Assembly (NCBI RefSeq): GCF_013378445.1
Contig: NZ_JABXYK010000003.1
Location: forward strand, 310,001-374,000
DNA from: Mycoplana rhizolycopersici
GTDB lineage: Bacteria > Pseudomonadota > Alphaproteobacteria > Rhizobiales > Rhizobiaceae
Direction of reading: 5' to 3'
DNA length: 64,000 bases
The translations under genes and the position numbers were made by a program. How positions within the stretch are numbered: position 1 is the stretch's first letter; the number at the start of each line of letters is the position of its first letter. The notes below the pieces were generated by a model. That model had not been told where the DNA came from and ran no database searches. It saw only the letters and a program-made list of their open reading frames with translations. Of the stretch, positions 1-10,973 are shown in pieces.

Positions 1-581
<581 letters not shown>

Positions 582-585
<4 letters not shown>

Positions 586-1559
586 ACATGCTCCTGAAGA
601 ACCGCGAGGCCCTGCTGGTGGTGGCGATCCTGGCGCTGCTCACGCTGATCACGCTGCGCTTCCCGGGCTTCATCCAGCCGGCCAATCTCGGCCGCGTCTA
701 TAACGATACCTCGATCCTGATCATCCTGGCGCTCGGCCAGATGGCGGTGATCCTGACCCGCTGCATCGACCTGTCCATGGCGGCGAACCTGGCGCTTTGC
801 GGCATGGTCGCCGGCCTGATCAACGTCGCCTTGCCCGGCTTGCCGATCCCTCTCGTCATCGCTGCGGTCGTGGCGCTCGGCGCTGTGCTCGGCTCCATCA
901 ACGGCCTGCTCGTATGGAAGCTGAACATCCCGCCGATCGTCGTGACGCTTGGTACGCTGACGATCTTCCGGGGTTCGATCTTCCTGCTCACCGGCGGCCA
1001 GTGGATCAACGCCCACCAGATGAGCGATGTGTTCAAAGGGCTGCCGCGTGCCGATTTCCTCGGCATCCCGGCACTCTCCTGGTTCTCGATCGCCATCATG
1101 GCGATCGTCTTCGTCGTCATGACGCGCACTACGGTCGGACGGGCCTTCTATGCGGTCGGCGGCAATCCGCATGCGGCGATCTATACCGGCATCGATGTCG
1201 GCCGCACGCGCTTCCTCGCCTATTGCCTCTCGGGCGCGCTGGCGGGCCTTGCCGGCTATCTCTGGGTCTCGCGCTATGCGGTCGCCTATGTCGACATCGC
1301 GCTCGGCTTCGAGCTCGACATCATCGCCGCCTGCGTGATCGGCGGCATTTCGATCGCCGGCGGCATCGGCTCGGTGCCCGGCGCGGTGCTCGGTGCCCTG
1401 TTCCTGGGCGTGATCAAGAACGCCCTGCCGGTCATCAACATCTCGCCCTTCGCCCAGATGGCGATATCCGGCACGGTCATCATCATTGCCGTCGCCGTCA
1501 ACGCCCGTGCCGAGCGGCGCAAGGGCAGGGTTATCCTGAAGAAGGCGGAGGCGCACTGA
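582..1559 (+). CDS. rhaP: L-rhamnose ABC transporter permease RhaP
   Basis: A 325-residue inner-membrane permease of the BPD_transp_2 (RbsC-like) family. The family hallmark GSINGLLVWKLNIPPIVVTL is seen around residues 105-125, and long hydrophobic segments cover most of the chain. It would pair with the next gene product to form a heteromeric sugar channel driven by the upstream ATPase. The start overlaps the ATPase stop by 4 bases and the stop overlaps the next start (TGATG), so the genes are tightly coupled. The substrate, L-rhamnose, is inferred from gene neighbours. Confidence 0.88.
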
Positions 1560-2563
1560 TGGCCGAGGCACCGATGACGACGCGTCACATTCCCGACCGC
1601 CTGCAGGGGCGCAGCGCGCGCGTGCTGAAGAGCTGGGAAAGCCTCCTGGTCGTGGTGGCGATCCTGATCTTTACGGTCAATTCCTTCGCCTCTCCCTATT
1701 TCCTCGATCCATGGAACCTGTCGGACGCCACCTTCAACTTCACCGAGAAGGCACTGATCGCCTTTGCCATGGCGATGGTGGTGATCTCCGGCGAGATCGA
1801 CCTCTCGGTCGCCTCGATCGTCGCGCTGACCTCGACTGCGATGGGCTATGCTGCGACCCAGGGCTTCGATACGCCCGCTTTGGTCGCCGTCGGCCTGGCG
1901 ACCGGGCTTGCCTGTGGGGCCATCAACGGTCTTCTGGTCACGCGGCTGGGCCTGCCCTCGATCGTCGTGACGATCGGCACGATGAGCCTGTTCCGCGGCA
2001 TCGCCTTCATCGTGCTCGGCGACCAGGCCTTCACCAGCTATCCCGCAAGCTTCGCCTATTTCGGTCAGGGATATGTCTGGTGGGTGTTCTCGTTCGAATT
2101 CTGCCTGTTTTTGGGGTTTGCGCTCTTCTATGCGGCACTGCTGCACCTGACGAATTTCGGACGCGCCGTCTATGCGATCGGCAACAACCAGACGGCGGCA
2201 CTTTTTTCCGGCGTGCGGGTGGCGCGGGTGAAGTTCACGCTGTTCCTGCTGACCGGACTGATGTCGGGGATCGCCGCGATCTGCCTGACGTCACGGCTCG
2301 GTTCGACCCGCCCCTCGATCGCGCTGGGCTGGGAGCTGGAGGTGGTGACGATGGTGGTGCTCGGCGGCGTCAGCATCCTCGGCGGCTCGGGCACGATCGG
2401 CGGGGTGGTGCTGGCGGCCCTGATCATGGGCATGGTCACCTTCGGCTTCGGCCTGCTCAACGTGCCGGGCATCGTCATGTCGATCTTCATCGGGCTTTTG
2501 CTGATTTCCGTCATCGCGCTGCCGATCCTCTATACCCGGCTGAAGCGCCGCATGGCGCATTGA
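1559..2563 (+). CDS. rhaQ: L-rhamnose ABC transporter permease RhaQ
   Basis: A 334-residue second permease of the same RbsC-like family. The ATG at 1559 overlaps the previous stop, and the protein begins [13 protein letters not shown]. The frame stays open upstream of this ATG, but that part overlaps rhaP and reads as low-quality Arg/Pro-rich sequence, so I chose the overlapping ATG. The hallmark [20 protein letters not shown] is present, as are the paired hydrophobic segments of the family. Two permease genes in tandem are typical of the rhizobial rhamnose system. Confidence 0.88.
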   Translation: MAEAPMTTRHIPDRLQGRSARVLKSWESLLVVVAILIFTVNSFASPYFLDPWNLSDATFNFTEKALIAFAMAMVVISGEIDLSVASIVALTSTAMGYAATQGFDTPALVAVGLATGLACGAINGLLVTRLGLPSIVVTIGTMSLFRGIAFIVLGDQAFTSYPASFAYFGQGYVWWVFSFEFCLFLGFALFYAALLHLTNFGRAVYAIGNNQTAALFSGVRVARVKFTLFLLTGLMSGIAAICLTSRLGSTRPSIALGWELEVVTMVVLGGVSILGGSGTIGGVVLAALIMGMVTFGFGLLNVPGIVMSIFIGLLLISVIALPILYTRLKRRMAH

Positions 2564-2570
2564 GGTCCCG

Positions 2571-2885
2571 ATGGAAAAATTTGCCTTCCGCATGCGCCTG
2601 AACCCCGGCATGGCCGAGGAATACAAGGCGCGGCACGACGCCATCTGGCCGGAGCTTGAGACTTTGCTCAGGGAAGCAGGCGTCTCGGACTATTCGATCC
2701 ATCTCGACGAGGAGACGAACCTGCTGTTCGGCGTCCTCTGGCGTCGCGACGATCACACCATGGAGCGGCTGCCGGACCATCCGGTGATGAAGCGCTGGTG
2801 GGCGCACATGGCCGACGTCATGGAGACGAAACCGGACAACGAGCCGGTCGCCGTCCCGCTTCGAACCGTCTTCCACATGGAATGA
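2571..2885 (+). CDS. rhaU: L-rhamnose mutarotase
   Basis: A 104-residue protein that interconverts the anomers of L-rhamnose, feeding the beta or alpha form to the catabolic enzymes. It matches E. coli RhaM (YiiL) closely in length and motifs: [14 protein letters not shown] near the N-terminus with the catalytic-type His at residue 22, [10 protein letters not shown] in the middle, and a C-terminus in VFHME. It starts 8 bases after rhaQ, and its stop overlaps the start of rhaK (ATGA). Homologues are called rhaU in rhizobia and rhaM in enterics. It is the gene that best identifies the operon's sugar. Confidence 0.92.
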   Translation: MEKFAFRMRLNPGMAEEYKARHDAIWPELETLLREAGVSDYSIHLDEETNLLFGVLWRRDDHTMERLPDHPVMKRWWAHMADVMETKPDNEPVAVPLRTVFHME

Positions 2886-4261
2886 GCGTGCCGACCATGG
2901 CTGCATCAACCATCGCCGTCGTCGATATCGGCAAGACCAACGCAAAGGTCGCGCTTGTCGACGGAACGAACTTCCGCGAAATCGCGGTGCGTACCACGCC
3001 GAACGGCGTGGTAGATGCGTTCCCCTATCCGCATTTCGACACCGATCGGCTGTGGGCCTTCATCCTCGACAGCCTGAAGGCTCTGAATGCGGAGCGAAGG
3101 ATCGATCGCATCTCGGTCACAACGCATGGCGCGACGGCAGCCCTGGTCGACGCCGATGGCGACCTCGCCCTGCCGGTGCTGGACTATGAGCACGGTGGCC
3201 CGCAGGAACTGCTGGCCGAGTACGAAGCGCTGCGCCCGCGATTTTTCGAGACGGGGACCCCGAAGCTGCCGATGGGCCTGAACGCCGGCATGCAGCTTTA
3301 CTGGCAATCGCGTCTGTTTCCGGAAGCCTTCGGGCGGACCGCCGCGATCCTGATGTATGCCCAGTACTGGAGCTTCCGGCTCACGGGCGTGCTGTCGGGC
3401 GAAGTCACCTCGCTCGGCTGTCATGCCGACCTGTGGGAGCCGCGCGAGCGCCGATACTCGTCGCTGGTTGCGGGACAGGGCTGGAACTCCCTGATGCCGC
3501 CCCTGCGCAAGGCATCCGACGTGCTCGGGCCGATCCGCCCGGAAGTGGCGTCGGCCACGGGGCTTGGCCCCGATACGCCGGTCCATTGCGGTATCCACGA
3601 TTCGAATGCGTCGCTTCTTCCTTACGTGCTGACGACGCCGTCGCCCTATGCGGTGGTCTCGACCGGCACCTGGGTCGTCTGCATGGCGATGGGCGCGAGA
3701 GCGGCCGAACTGGACGAGCGGCGCGATACCCTGGTCAACGTCAATGCGCTGGGCGATCCCGTGCCGTCAGCGCGCTTCATGGGCGGACGGGCCTTTTCCT
3801 CGCTTGGCGGCACCAACGCGCCGGTGTCCGGGGAGGCGCTTGCTGCCGTCCTTTCGCGAGACGCGATGCTTCTGCCCTCGATACCATCCGATTCAGGCCC
3901 CTATCCCGGCAGGCAGGCGCATTGGACCGTCGATCGCGCCGAGCTTCGGCCCGAGGAAGTGCAAGCGGTCATTGCCTTTCATCTGGCGCTGATGACCGCG
4001 ACCTGCCTGTCGTTGATCGGCGCGGACGGGCCGACGATCGTCGAAGGGCCCTTCGCAGGCAACGAACCCTATCTTTCCATGCTGAAGGTCGCGACGGGAC
4101 GCGATGTGCTGGTCGGGGAAAGTGCGACAGGGACCAGCGTCGGCGCCGCGTGTCTTGCTGCAGATGAGGTACCGAAGCCCCGGTTGCGGCCGGTGGAAAT
4201 AGAACTTCCCGCGAAGGCCGCTACCTATGCCGGAAAATGGCGCAGCCTCGCCGACGGCTGA
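2882..4261 (+). CDS. rhaK: Sugar kinase of the FGGY family, RhaK-like
   Basis: A 459-residue carbohydrate kinase. The N-terminal phosphate-binding motif [16 protein letters not shown] and the central [13 protein letters not shown] and VVSTGTWVV segments fit the FGGY/ASKHA fold. The ATG at 2882 overlaps the mutarotase stop; an in-frame ATG at 2897 ([10 protein letters not shown]) is an alternative start 15 bases further on. In Rhizobium leguminosarum the equivalent kinase is needed both for rhamnose catabolism and for transport by the adjacent ABC system. It is the last gene of the operon, and no clear terminator follows. Confidence 0.85.
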   Translation: MSVPTMAASTIAVVDIGKTNAKVALVDGTNFREIAVRTTPNGVVDAFPYPHFDTDRLWAFILDSLKALNAERRIDRISVTTHGATAALVDADGDLALPVLDYEHGGPQELLAEYEALRPRFFETGTPKLPMGLNAGMQLYWQSRLFPEAFGRTAAILMYAQYWSFRLTGVLSGEVTSLGCHADLWEPRERRYSSLVAGQGWNSLMPPLRKASDVLGPIRPEVASATGLGPDTPVHCGIHDSNASLLPYVLTTPSPYAVVSTGTWVVCMAMGARAAELDERRDTLVNVNALGDPVPSARFMGGRAFSSLGGTNAPVSGEALAAVLSRDAMLLPSIPSDSGPYPGRQAHWTVDRAELRPEEVQAVIAFHLALMTATCLSLIGADGPTIVEGPFAGNEPYLSMLKVATGRDVLVGESATGTSVGAACLAADEVPKPRLRPVEIELPAKAATYAGKWRSLADG

Positions 4262-4303
4262 AGGCCGGCGTCTCCCTGTTTCTGGGGTGCGAACAGGTTC
4301 GGA

Positions 4304-4417
4304 TCAGAAAATAACGGGGATTTTTGCGGCCTGCCGGCCATCTATGCCGATGAGCGTTGCGACGGCTGCAAGCGTGGCGACAGTCAAGATCAATGCACTC
4401 AACCAAAGAACAATCAT
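4304..4417 (-). CDS. Possible 37-residue single-pass membrane peptide
   Basis: A short open frame on the minus strand starting MIVLWLSALILTVATLAAVA, then TLIGIDGRQAAKIPVIF and a TGA stop. It has one continuous hydrophobic stretch (about residues 2-25) followed by a short polar tail with two basic residues, the pattern of small bacterial membrane peptides. A GGAA lies about 7 bases before the ATG. It sits in the gap between rhaK and the che operon and points towards rhaK. I recognise no family. A chance reading of GC-rich DNA is possible, but the hydrophobic profile in just this frame is suggestive. Confidence 0.38.
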   Translation of the reverse strand: MIVLWLSALILTVATLAAVATLIGIDGRQAAKIPVIF

Positions 4418-4905
4418 TGCTCGATTCCAGGGACATCATTGTCTGCAAAGCACTTCTAGCAGAAGAAGCTTGCCTTTGCCTTGCGAAATATTGGCCATAG
4501 CGATTTCCGGCCTAGCGAATCTTAGGGATGCCGGAGAACGGCCAAGGCCCGATCGCCGCGCGGGGCCTCCGGTTCCGGGCCTGGGCGCCCCATCAAAGTA
4601 CAGATCCGGTAGGCGCCATTAACTTTCACGCAAGGAATTAACCATAAACATGGATCAACGCGTCGGAATGGGAACTTGCACCATTTCCCACTCAGGCATG
4701 ATGCCGTACCGCCCGTACCGGTTTCGACCCGGTATCAAGCTTCACCGAATCTGCCCGTGGATGGGCGCCTGGCTGCCTTGTCGCTGCCGGCCTACGCGAC
4801 TTTGCCTGCTGGCTGCAGGTAACGGGCGCGCAATCCTCCCATCGGCTGTTCACCGGCTTGGCCAGCAATTGGCCGGGAAAATGCATCGTGCGTGGAGACT
4901 GGAAA
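4418..4905 (+). other. Gap and probable 5' leader of the chemotaxis operon
   Basis: No convincing gene is seen here. The segment contains a GC-rich block (about 4540-4600), the candidate promoter element at 4631-4647, and a short perfect hairpin in the presumed leader (TACCGG 4716-4721, loop of 7, CCGGTA 4729-4734) that has no U-tract, so it is not a terminator. Open frames crossing this stretch are Arg/Pro/Cys-rich and have no ribosome-binding site. If the element at 4631 is the promoter, the icpA leader is about 250 bases long. Confidence 0.45.
4631..4647 (+). promoter_or_regulatory. Candidate class II flagellar/chemotaxis promoter element, che operon (weak match)
   Basis: CAAGGAA-TTAACC-ATAA preceded by TTTCACG. 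It fits the recurring element CTCRCRCAAGTTT-N6-CTAG in its CACGCAAG half and its 6-base gap, but the second half is ATAA instead of CTAG. It lies about 260 bases before the icpA start. Confidence 0.4.
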
Positions 4906-6495
4906 GTGCAGGAAGTGCCAGCAGAACAAACTCAGACGGGGCAGGCGGCCAGCCTTCGCGACCGTTTGAGATTCGCTGGCCTCGAACCGTCCCACGGCGA
5001 GGTGCTGCGCCATCACCGCCAGACGCTGGAGCGGCACGTCGAAACTGCGCTCCGCGACCTCTTTCACCGCTTCCAGTCCTATCCGGACGCTGCGCGCCTC
5101 TTCCAGAGCGAGCGCGCGATCGACCGTCTTCATGACCTTCACGCCTCGCACTGGAGCGTGCTGACCGATGCGCGCTTCGACGGCCTCTATGCCGAGCGCG
5201 TCAAGGTCCTGGCGGACGCAGAGAGCCAGATGGGCCTCGATCCGCGCTGGCGCCTGTCCGGCCAGACGGTCGTCCTCGAACACGTCATCGACGGCCTCAT
5301 CGAGGAATACTGGCCGAAGTCACTGCTTTCCGGCGCGCGCAATCCGCGGCGCAAGGAGCTTTCCGATATCCTCACCGCCTTCGTGCGCGTCGCCATGGTC
5401 GATGCCGAGATCGGCGTGTCGCTGCGTTTCAACGAGCTGCGCCACAGCCATCATCGCGCCATGGGCGAACAGCGCCAGGCCGATCACGGCGCGCTCGATA
5501 CCGCCTTCGGCGAGGTCATCCGCAGCCTGGCCAATCTCGATTTCACCCACAAGACCGGCGAGCAGATGCCTGATAGCTGGCGCGAGCTGGCCGGTTCGCT
5601 CGACGGCGCGCTTGAAGACATCGGGCAACATCTTGCCGCCGCCGCCGAACGCGGCGACGCATCCGACGCGATGTCGCAGGCCCTCTCCGCGCAGGCAAAC
5701 CAGCTTGCCGAGCGGTCAGCCGCACAATCCGCGAGCCTTGCAGGCACGGCCTCGACGCTGGGCGACATTACCGGCAGGCTCAAGGCCAATCTTGGCGAGA
5801 CGCGCAAGGCGGAGGACGCGGCGCAATCGACCCGCAGCTCGGCCGAGCAGAGCGGCCGCATCGTCGGCGAAGCGATGTCGGCCATGGCCGATATCGAGGC
5901 CTCGGCCGAAAAGATCGGCCAGATCATTGGCGTGATCGACGAGATCGCCTTCCAGACCAATCTCCTGGCGCTGAACGCGGGCATCGAAGCCGCACGTGCC
6001 GGCGACAGCGGCCGCGGCTTTGCCGTCGTAGCCCAGGAAGTCCGTGCACTGGCGCAGCGATCGGCAGATGCCGCCCGCGAGATCAAGCAACTCGTCACCG
6101 GCACCAAGGCGCAGGTCGAGGCCGGCGTGGACCGCGTCAACCGCACGCAGGATGCGATCGGCGGCATCGTTCAGCAGGTCACCGGAATAAACGACGCGAT
6201 CGCCGGCATTGCGCGGCGTAGCGGCGAGGAAATGGCCGGGCTCGAAGCGGTCGCCGGCGAACTCGGCAGGCTCGGCACCCAGGCCGGCGCCGACAGCGAG
6301 CTTGCGAGCAGCATTGGCCGCTCGGGTGAGGATTTACAGATGGTGATCCTCGAACTGGGCCGGACGATCCGGAAGTTTCACGTCCGCCAGCCGGCTCCGG
6401 CAGGCGACGCTTCCGCGCGCCCGGCGCGGGGCGTCCAGGAGCTTTCGCGGATGGCCGTTCCGGCGCCCGCCCGCGCCATCGGCTATGGGGGATGA
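4906..6495 (+). CDS. icpA: Soluble chemoreceptor IcpA/McpE, globin-coupled-sensor type
   Basis: A 529-residue cytoplasmic methyl-accepting chemotaxis protein with no membrane segment or HAMP domain. GTG at 4906 is chosen because GGAG ends 8 bases before it; the frame stays open further upstream. Residues about 15-180 fit the globin-coupled sensor pattern (LHDLHASHW, then [10 protein letters not shown]). The C-terminal half is the signalling hairpin, with the tip [20 protein letters not shown] near nt 5938-6000. In the globin part the residue aligned with the haem-binding proximal His is Glu106, so haem binding is doubtful. No NWETF-like CheR tether is present at the C-terminus. It is the first gene of the che operon, as in S. 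meliloti. Confidence 0.88.
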   Translation: MQEVPAEQTQTGQAASLRDRLRFAGLEPSHGEVLRHHRQTLERHVETALRDLFHRFQSYPDAARLFQSERAIDRLHDLHASHWSVLTDARFDGLYAERVKVLADAESQMGLDPRWRLSGQTVVLEHVIDGLIEEYWPKSLLSGARNPRRKELSDILTAFVRVAMVDAEIGVSLRFNELRHSHHRAMGEQRQADHGALDTAFGEVIRSLANLDFTHKTGEQMPDSWRELAGSLDGALEDIGQHLAAAAERGDASDAMSQALSAQANQLAERSAAQSASLAGTASTLGDITGRLKANLGETRKAEDAAQSTRSSAEQSGRIVGEAMSAMADIEASAEKIGQIIGVIDEIAFQTNLLALNAGIEAARAGDSGRGFAVVAQEVRALAQRSADAAREIKQLVTGTKAQVEAGVDRVNRTQDAIGGIVQQVTGINDAIAGIARRSGEEMAGLEAVAGELGRLGTQAGADSELASSIGRSGEDLQMVILELGRTIRKFHVRQPAPAGDASARPARGVQELSRMAVPAPARAIGYGG

Positions 6496-6626
6496 GGCAT
6501 GCGCCACGATCGCCCGCGACACCATTTTTCCAGCCGCCGCAGCAGACGCGAGATCGTCGGCTGGTCGGCACATGTTTCGATGAACCATTCCCTCAACGCT
6601 GACAGAAACAAACAAGGAGCGCAGTG

Positions 6627-6926
6627 ATGGCGAGCAGGAAGGCCGCGCAGAAAAGCCTGAGCCTGGCACCCGTGCTGGATCTCAACGAGGCGACCGCTCT
6701 TCGCGACAAGCTGATGGCGCTCAAGGGCAGCGACCTGACCATCGACGCCTCGGCCGTCGAGCGCGTCGGCACGCTCTGTGCCCAGGTCCTCATGGCCGGG
6801 GCCAAGACCTGGGAGGCCGACAAGCGCAACTATACGTTTGCCAAGGCGTCCGAGCCCTTTTTGAAGACGATGCAGCTCATCGGCGTCGATATTGAACACC
6901 TGCTGGCCAAGGAGACTCAGCAATGA
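6627..6926 (+). CDS. cheS: CheS, small STAS-like partner of CheA
   Basis: A 99-residue protein with a STAS-type layout: LNEATALRDKLMALKGSDLTI, then a conserved Ser/Thr-region loop DASAVERVGTLCAQVL. ATG 6627 follows AAGGAG with 7 bases spacing; a GTG at 6624 is a less likely start. By position it is orf2/CheS of S. meliloti, which binds CheA and increases CheA's affinity for CheY1, speeding CheY1 dephosphorylation (known for that family member). Its stop overlaps cheY1. It belongs to the phosphate-sink system that replaces CheZ in these bacteria. Confidence 0.85.
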   Translation: MASRKAAQKSLSLAPVLDLNEATALRDKLMALKGSDLTIDASAVERVGTLCAQVLMAGAKTWEADKRNYTFAKASEPFLKTMQLIGVDIEHLLAKETQQ

Positions 6927-7288
6927 AGAAGAAGGTGCTTACCGTGGATGATTCACGGACGATCCGGAACATGCTTCTGGTGACGTTGAACAATGCCGGG
7001 TTCGAGACGATCCAGGCTGAGGACGGCATCGAGGGTCTCGAGGTCCTGGAGCATTCCAATCCGGACGTCATCGTCACCGACATCAACATGCCGCGCCTCG
7101 ACGGCTTCGGCTTCATCGAAGGGGTACGTCGCAACGAGAAGTACCGTGCGATCCCGATCCTCGTGCTGACGACCGAAAGCGATGCGGAGAAGAAGAACCG
7201 CGCGCGCCAGGCCGGCGCCACCGGCTGGATCGTCAAGCCGTTCGACCCCACCAAACTGATCGATGCAATCGAGCGCGTGACCGCTTAA
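6923..7288 (+). CDS. cheY1: Response regulator CheY1 (phosphate sink)
   Basis: A 121-residue single receiver domain. It has the acidic pair D9/D10 in LTVDDS, phosphoacceptor D53 in VTDINMP, T83 in LVLTTES and K105 in IVKPF, all in place. In S. meliloti CheY1 takes phosphate back from CheY2-P through CheA and acts as a sink rather than a motor ligand; that role is assigned here by position (after cheS, before cheA). It overlaps cheS by 4 bases, and cheA follows after 16 bases. Confidence 0.92.
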   Translation: MKKKVLTVDDSRTIRNMLLVTLNNAGFETIQAEDGIEGLEVLEHSNPDVIVTDINMPRLDGFGFIEGVRRNEKYRAIPILVLTTESDAEKKNRARQAGATGWIVKPFDPTKLIDAIERVTA

Positions 7289-7304
7289 ATCGAGGTTCTT
7301 CCCG

Positions 7305-9605
7305 ATGGACATGAACGAAATCAAGGAGATTTTCTTCCAGGAATGCGAGGAGCAACTCGCAGAACTGGAATCCGGTCTCTTGAAGATGAATGATGGCGAT
7401 CGCGACCCGGAAACCGTCAATGCGGTTTTCCGTGCGGTGCACTCGATCAAGGGCGGGGCCGGTGCCTTCGGCCTCGACGATCTGGTATCGTTCGCCCACG
7501 TTTTCGAGACCACGCTTGATTGCGTTCGTTCCAACAAGCTCGAGCCGAACCAGGACGTCCTGAAGGTGATGCTCAAGTCGGCCGACGTGCTGGCCGACCT
7601 GACCAATGCCGCGCGCGACGGCGGCGGCGTCGACGAGGCGCGCAGCAGGCAGCTGATCCGCGAACTGGAAGCGCTCGCCAACGGCGAGATGCCGGCAGCC
7701 AGCGAGCCACCCGCGGCCAAGGCTGCCCCGGCTCCGAAGGCGTCGGCCCCCGCCCCGGCGGCACCCACCCCGGCAACTGCAGCCACGAGCGAGGATGGTT
7801 TCCAGCCGATCCCCTTCTCCTTCGATGATTTCGACGGCGAGGAACAGCCTGTCGCGCCTTACGTGCCGACCTGCGAGGTGCTGTTCGTACCCAAGCGCGA
7901 CCTCTATGCGAAAGGCAATGAGGCGACGCTTCTGCTGCGTGATCTCTCCCGCCTTGGCGAGATGAGCATCCGCTGCGACATGGACAAGTTGCCCCTTCTC
8001 CAGGACATGAACCCGGAAGAGGCCTATTTCTCCTGGAAGATCTCTATCGCGACCGACAAGGGCGAGGACGGCGTGCGGACCGTCTTCGAATTTGCCGAGT
8101 GGGACTGCGATCTCGAAGTGCGCACGATCGAGGACGAGCCGGAAGCCGTTGCCGGAGACGACGAGCAGCCGATGCAGCCGGTGCCGTTCGACCTTTCCAT
8201 CCTCGACGATGCCTCCGACGTTCCCGCCGAAGACGAGCCGCCCGTGTTTGAGCAGCCGGTTGCGCCCGCTGCGGCCGTCGAGGTCGCGAGCAATGTCGTC
8301 AAATTGGCCGAGGCGCCGAAGGCGGAAGCGCGCGCGGCCCTCGCCGCCTCGCCGGCAGCAAGCCAGGCTGCGGCCAATGCAGCCGCTTCCACGGCCGCCG
8401 CGCCGACCATCCGCGTCGATCTCGACCGTGTAGACCGCCTGATCAACCTCGTCGGCGAGCTCGTCATCAACCAGGCGATGCTCTCCCAGAGCGTGATCGA
8501 AAACGACAACAACGGCGTCTCCTCCATCAACATGGGGCTGGAGGAGCTGCAGCAGCTGACCCGCGAGATCCAGGACTCGGTCATGGCGATCCGCGCGCAG
8601 CCGGTGAAGCCGGTGTTCCAGCGCATGTCGCGGATCGTGCGCGAAATCGCCGATGCGACCGGAAAGTCGGTTCGCCTCCTCACCGAGGGCGAAAACACCG
8701 AGGTCGACAAGACGGTCATCGACAAGCTGGCCGAACCGCTGACCCACATGATCCGCAACGCCGTCGACCATGGCCTGGAATCGCCGGAGAAGCGCGAGGC
8801 GGCCGGCAAGAATCCGGAAGGCACGGTCCGACTGACGGCAAAGCATCGCTCCGGCCGCATCGTGATCGAGCTTGCCGACGACGGCGGCGGCATCAACCGC
8901 GAGAAGGTCCGTCAGAAGGCGATCGACAACGACCTGATCGCCGCGGACGCCAACCTCTCCGACGAGGAAATCGATAACCTGATCTTCCACGCCGGTTTCT
9001 CCACCGCCGACAAGATCTCCGACATTTCCGGCCGCGGCGTCGGCATGGATGTGGTCAAGCGCTCGATCCAGGCGCTCGGCGGCCGCATCACCATCTCGTC
9101 GAAGCCGGGCCAGGGCTCCGTTTTCACCATGAGCCTGCCACTGACGCTGGCCGTCCTCGACGGCATGGTCGTCACGGTTGCCGGTCAGACGCTCGTCGTG
9201 CCGCTGACGGCGATCGTCGAGACGCTGCAGCCGGAGGCTTCCGCCATCCATTCCTTCGGCGCCAGCCAGCGGCTGATCTCCATCCGCAACTCGTTCTGCC
9301 CGCTGGTGGACGTGGGCCGGATCCTGAATTTCCGCGGCACGCAGGCAAATCCGGTCGAAGGTGTCGCCCTGCTGGTGGAATCGGAAGGCGGCGGGCAGCG
9401 TGCGCTCATGGTCGATGCGATCCAGGGCCAGCGCCAGGTCGTCATCAAGAGCCTCGAGGCGAACTATACCCATGTGCCCGGCATCGCCGCCGCCACCATC
9501 CTTGGCGATGGCCGCGTTGCGCTCATCCTCGACGTGGACGCGGTCGTCGCAGCTTCTCGCGGCCAGCCCCTGAAACAAGAAATGTCCCTCGCAGCGACCG
9601 GTTGA
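7305..9605 (+). CDS. cheA: Chemotaxis histidine kinase CheA
   Basis: A 766-residue cytoplasmic kinase with the full CheA layout: the Hpt domain with phosphorylated His46 in [14 protein letters not shown], an Ala/Pro-rich linker (about residues 130-155), a central P2-type region, the dimerisation helices, the HATPase domain (N box [15 protein letters not shown], then LADDGGGIN and [12 protein letters not shown]), and a C-terminal CheW-like domain. It phosphorylates CheY1, CheY2 and CheB. A second Ala-rich linker around residues 310-365 separates P2 from the dimerisation helices. It sits between cheY1 and cheW in the operon. Confidence 0.96.
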   Translation: MDMNEIKEIFFQECEEQLAELESGLLKMNDGDRDPETVNAVFRAVHSIKGGAGAFGLDDLVSFAHVFETTLDCVRSNKLEPNQDVLKVMLKSADVLADLTNAARDGGGVDEARSRQLIRELEALANGEMPAASEPPAAKAAPAPKASAPAPAAPTPATAATSEDGFQPIPFSFDDFDGEEQPVAPYVPTCEVLFVPKRDLYAKGNEATLLLRDLSRLGEMSIRCDMDKLPLLQDMNPEEAYFSWKISIATDKGEDGVRTVFEFAEWDCDLEVRTIEDEPEAVAGDDEQPMQPVPFDLSILDDASDVPAEDEPPVFEQPVAPAAAVEVASNVVKLAEAPKAEARAALAASPAASQAAANAAASTAAAPTIRVDLDRVDRLINLVGELVINQAMLSQSVIENDNNGVSSINMGLEELQQLTREIQDSVMAIRAQPVKPVFQRMSRIVREIADATGKSVRLLTEGENTEVDKTVIDKLAEPLTHMIRNAVDHGLESPEKREAAGKNPEGTVRLTAKHRSGRIVIELADDGGGINREKVRQKAIDNDLIAADANLSDEEIDNLIFHAGFSTADKISDISGRGVGMDVVKRSIQALGGRITISSKPGQGSVFTMSLPLTLAVLDGMVVTVAGQTLVVPLTAIVETLQPEASAIHSFGASQRLISIRNSFCPLVDVGRILNFRGTQANPVEGVALLVESEGGGQRALMVDAIQGQRQVVIKSLEANYTHVPGIAAATILGDGRVALILDVDAVVAASRGQPLKQEMSLAATG

Positions 9606-9609
9606 TCAG

Positions 9610-10074
9610 ATGACGTACGCAGCCAAGACACTGTCGGAAGGTCGGGAGCTCATCGCTTTCCGCATCGGCGATCAGGAGTTCTGTGTGAACATCATGTCGG
9701 TGCGGGAGATCCGTGGATGGACCCCCGCAACGCCGATGCCGCACGCGCCGCAATATGTGCTGGGCGTGATAAACCTGCGCGGCGCTGTGCTGCCGATCAT
9801 CGACCTGTCTCTTCGTCTCGGCTTGAAGGCGGCAGAGCCAACCGTTCGCCACGTCATCATCGTGGCGCAGGTCGGCCAGAAGGTCGTGGGCCTGCTGGTG
9901 GATGCGGTCTCCGATATCCTCACCATTACCGACGAAAACGTTCAGCCGACGCCCGACATCGCCAACGAGGCGGCCAGGAACTATGCCCGCGGCATCCTTG
10001 CCATCGAGGGACGCATGATCTGCATGATAGAGCTCGAGGCATTGTTCCCGCAGATCGAAAGTGAAGCAGCATGA
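9610..10074 (+). CDS. cheW: Coupling protein CheW
   Basis: A 154-residue single CheW domain that links receptors to CheA. It has the typical segments [20 protein letters not shown], then [17 protein letters not shown] and [13 protein letters not shown]. It starts 4 bases after cheA, and its stop overlaps the cheR start by 4 bases (ATGA). No unusual feature was seen. Confidence 0.95.
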   Translation: MTYAAKTLSEGRELIAFRIGDQEFCVNIMSVREIRGWTPATPMPHAPQYVLGVINLRGAVLPIIDLSLRLGLKAAEPTVRHVIIVAQVGQKVVGLLVDAVSDILTITDENVQPTPDIANEAARNYARGILAIEGRMICMIELEALFPQIESEAA

Positions 10075-10973
10075 AGACGATGCCCGCTTTCGAGGCCAGG
10101 CTGAACCCGGACGAATGCCTGGCGACCGGAGAATATCCGCTGACGCGCCGCGACCTCTCCGAGATCGCCGCGATGATCTATGCCGATGCCGGCATCCACC
10201 TGAACGAGACGAAGGCCTCGCTGGTCTATTCGCGGCTGTCCAAGCACATCCGCAGTCTCGGCCTGAAGGGTTTCCGCGAATACTGTACGCTGGTTTCCTC
10301 GCCGGCGGGATCCGCGGCGCGCCGGGAAATGCTGTCGCACCTGACGACGAACTTCACCCGCTTCTTCCGCGAGAACCATCACTTCGATCATTTGAGAAAC
10401 GAGGTGCTGCCGGATCTCATTGCGCGGGCCAAGGCCGGCGGTCGCGTCCGCATCTGGTCGGCGGCATGCTCCGACGGCCAGGAACCCTATTCGATCGCGC
10501 TGACGGTGCTCTCGCAGTTTCCGAACGCGACGGACTACGACTTCCGCATCCTCGCGACCGATATCGATCCGAAGATCCTCGCACTTGCCCGCGCGGGCGC
10601 CTATGACGCCGCTGCGCTCGAGACGGTCAATCCGGCGATGCGCAAACAGTACTTCCGCGAGGTGACGGTCGACGGTCGACAGAAGTGGCAGGTCGACGAC
10701 CGCGTCAAGAAGCTGATCACCTACAACGAGCTGAACCTGATGGCGCAGTGGCCGTTCAAGGGGCCTTTTGACATCATCTTCTGCCGCAACGTCGTGATCT
10801 ATTTCGACGAGCCGACGCAGATGAAGATCTGGACGCGCTTTGCCGGCATGCTCGCCGAGGGCGGGCATCTCTATATCGGCCATTCCGAGCGCGTTTCCGG
10901 CGAATCCAAGGGGCTGTTCGACAACATCGGCATCACCACCTATCGCTACACCGGCAAGGGAAGGCGCGCATGA
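10071..10973 (+). CDS. cheR: Chemoreceptor methyltransferase CheR
   Basis: A 300-residue S-adenosylmethionine-dependent methyltransferase that methylates receptor glutamates during adaptation. The helical N-terminal domain (residues about 20-90) precedes the catalytic domain, with [19 protein letters not shown] as the SAM-binding loop, [11 protein letters not shown], and [13 protein letters not shown]. The C-terminus ends in [19 protein letters not shown]. It overlaps both neighbours by 4 bases. Confidence 0.96.
   Translation: MKTMPAFEARLNPDECLATGEYPLTRRDLSEIAAMIYADAGIHLNETKASLVYSRLSKHIRSLGLKGFREYCTLVSSPAGSAARREMLSHLTTNFTRFFRENHHFDHLRNEVLPDLIARAKAGGRVRIWSAACSDGQEPYSIALTVLSQFPNATDYDFRILATDIDPKILALARAGAYDAAALETVNPAMRKQYFREVTVDGRQKWQVDDRVKKLITYNELNLMAQWPFKGPFDIIFCRNVVIYFDEPTQMKIWTRFAGMLAEGGHLYIGHSERVSGESKGLFDNIGITTYRYTGKGRRA

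Noticed and set aside
7233-9578. A long open frame on the strand opposite cheA (781 codons)
   Set aside because: It lies fully antisense to cheA, is rich in Arg/Asp/His, has no ribosome-binding site and no domain. It is a by-product of codon use in GC-rich DNA.
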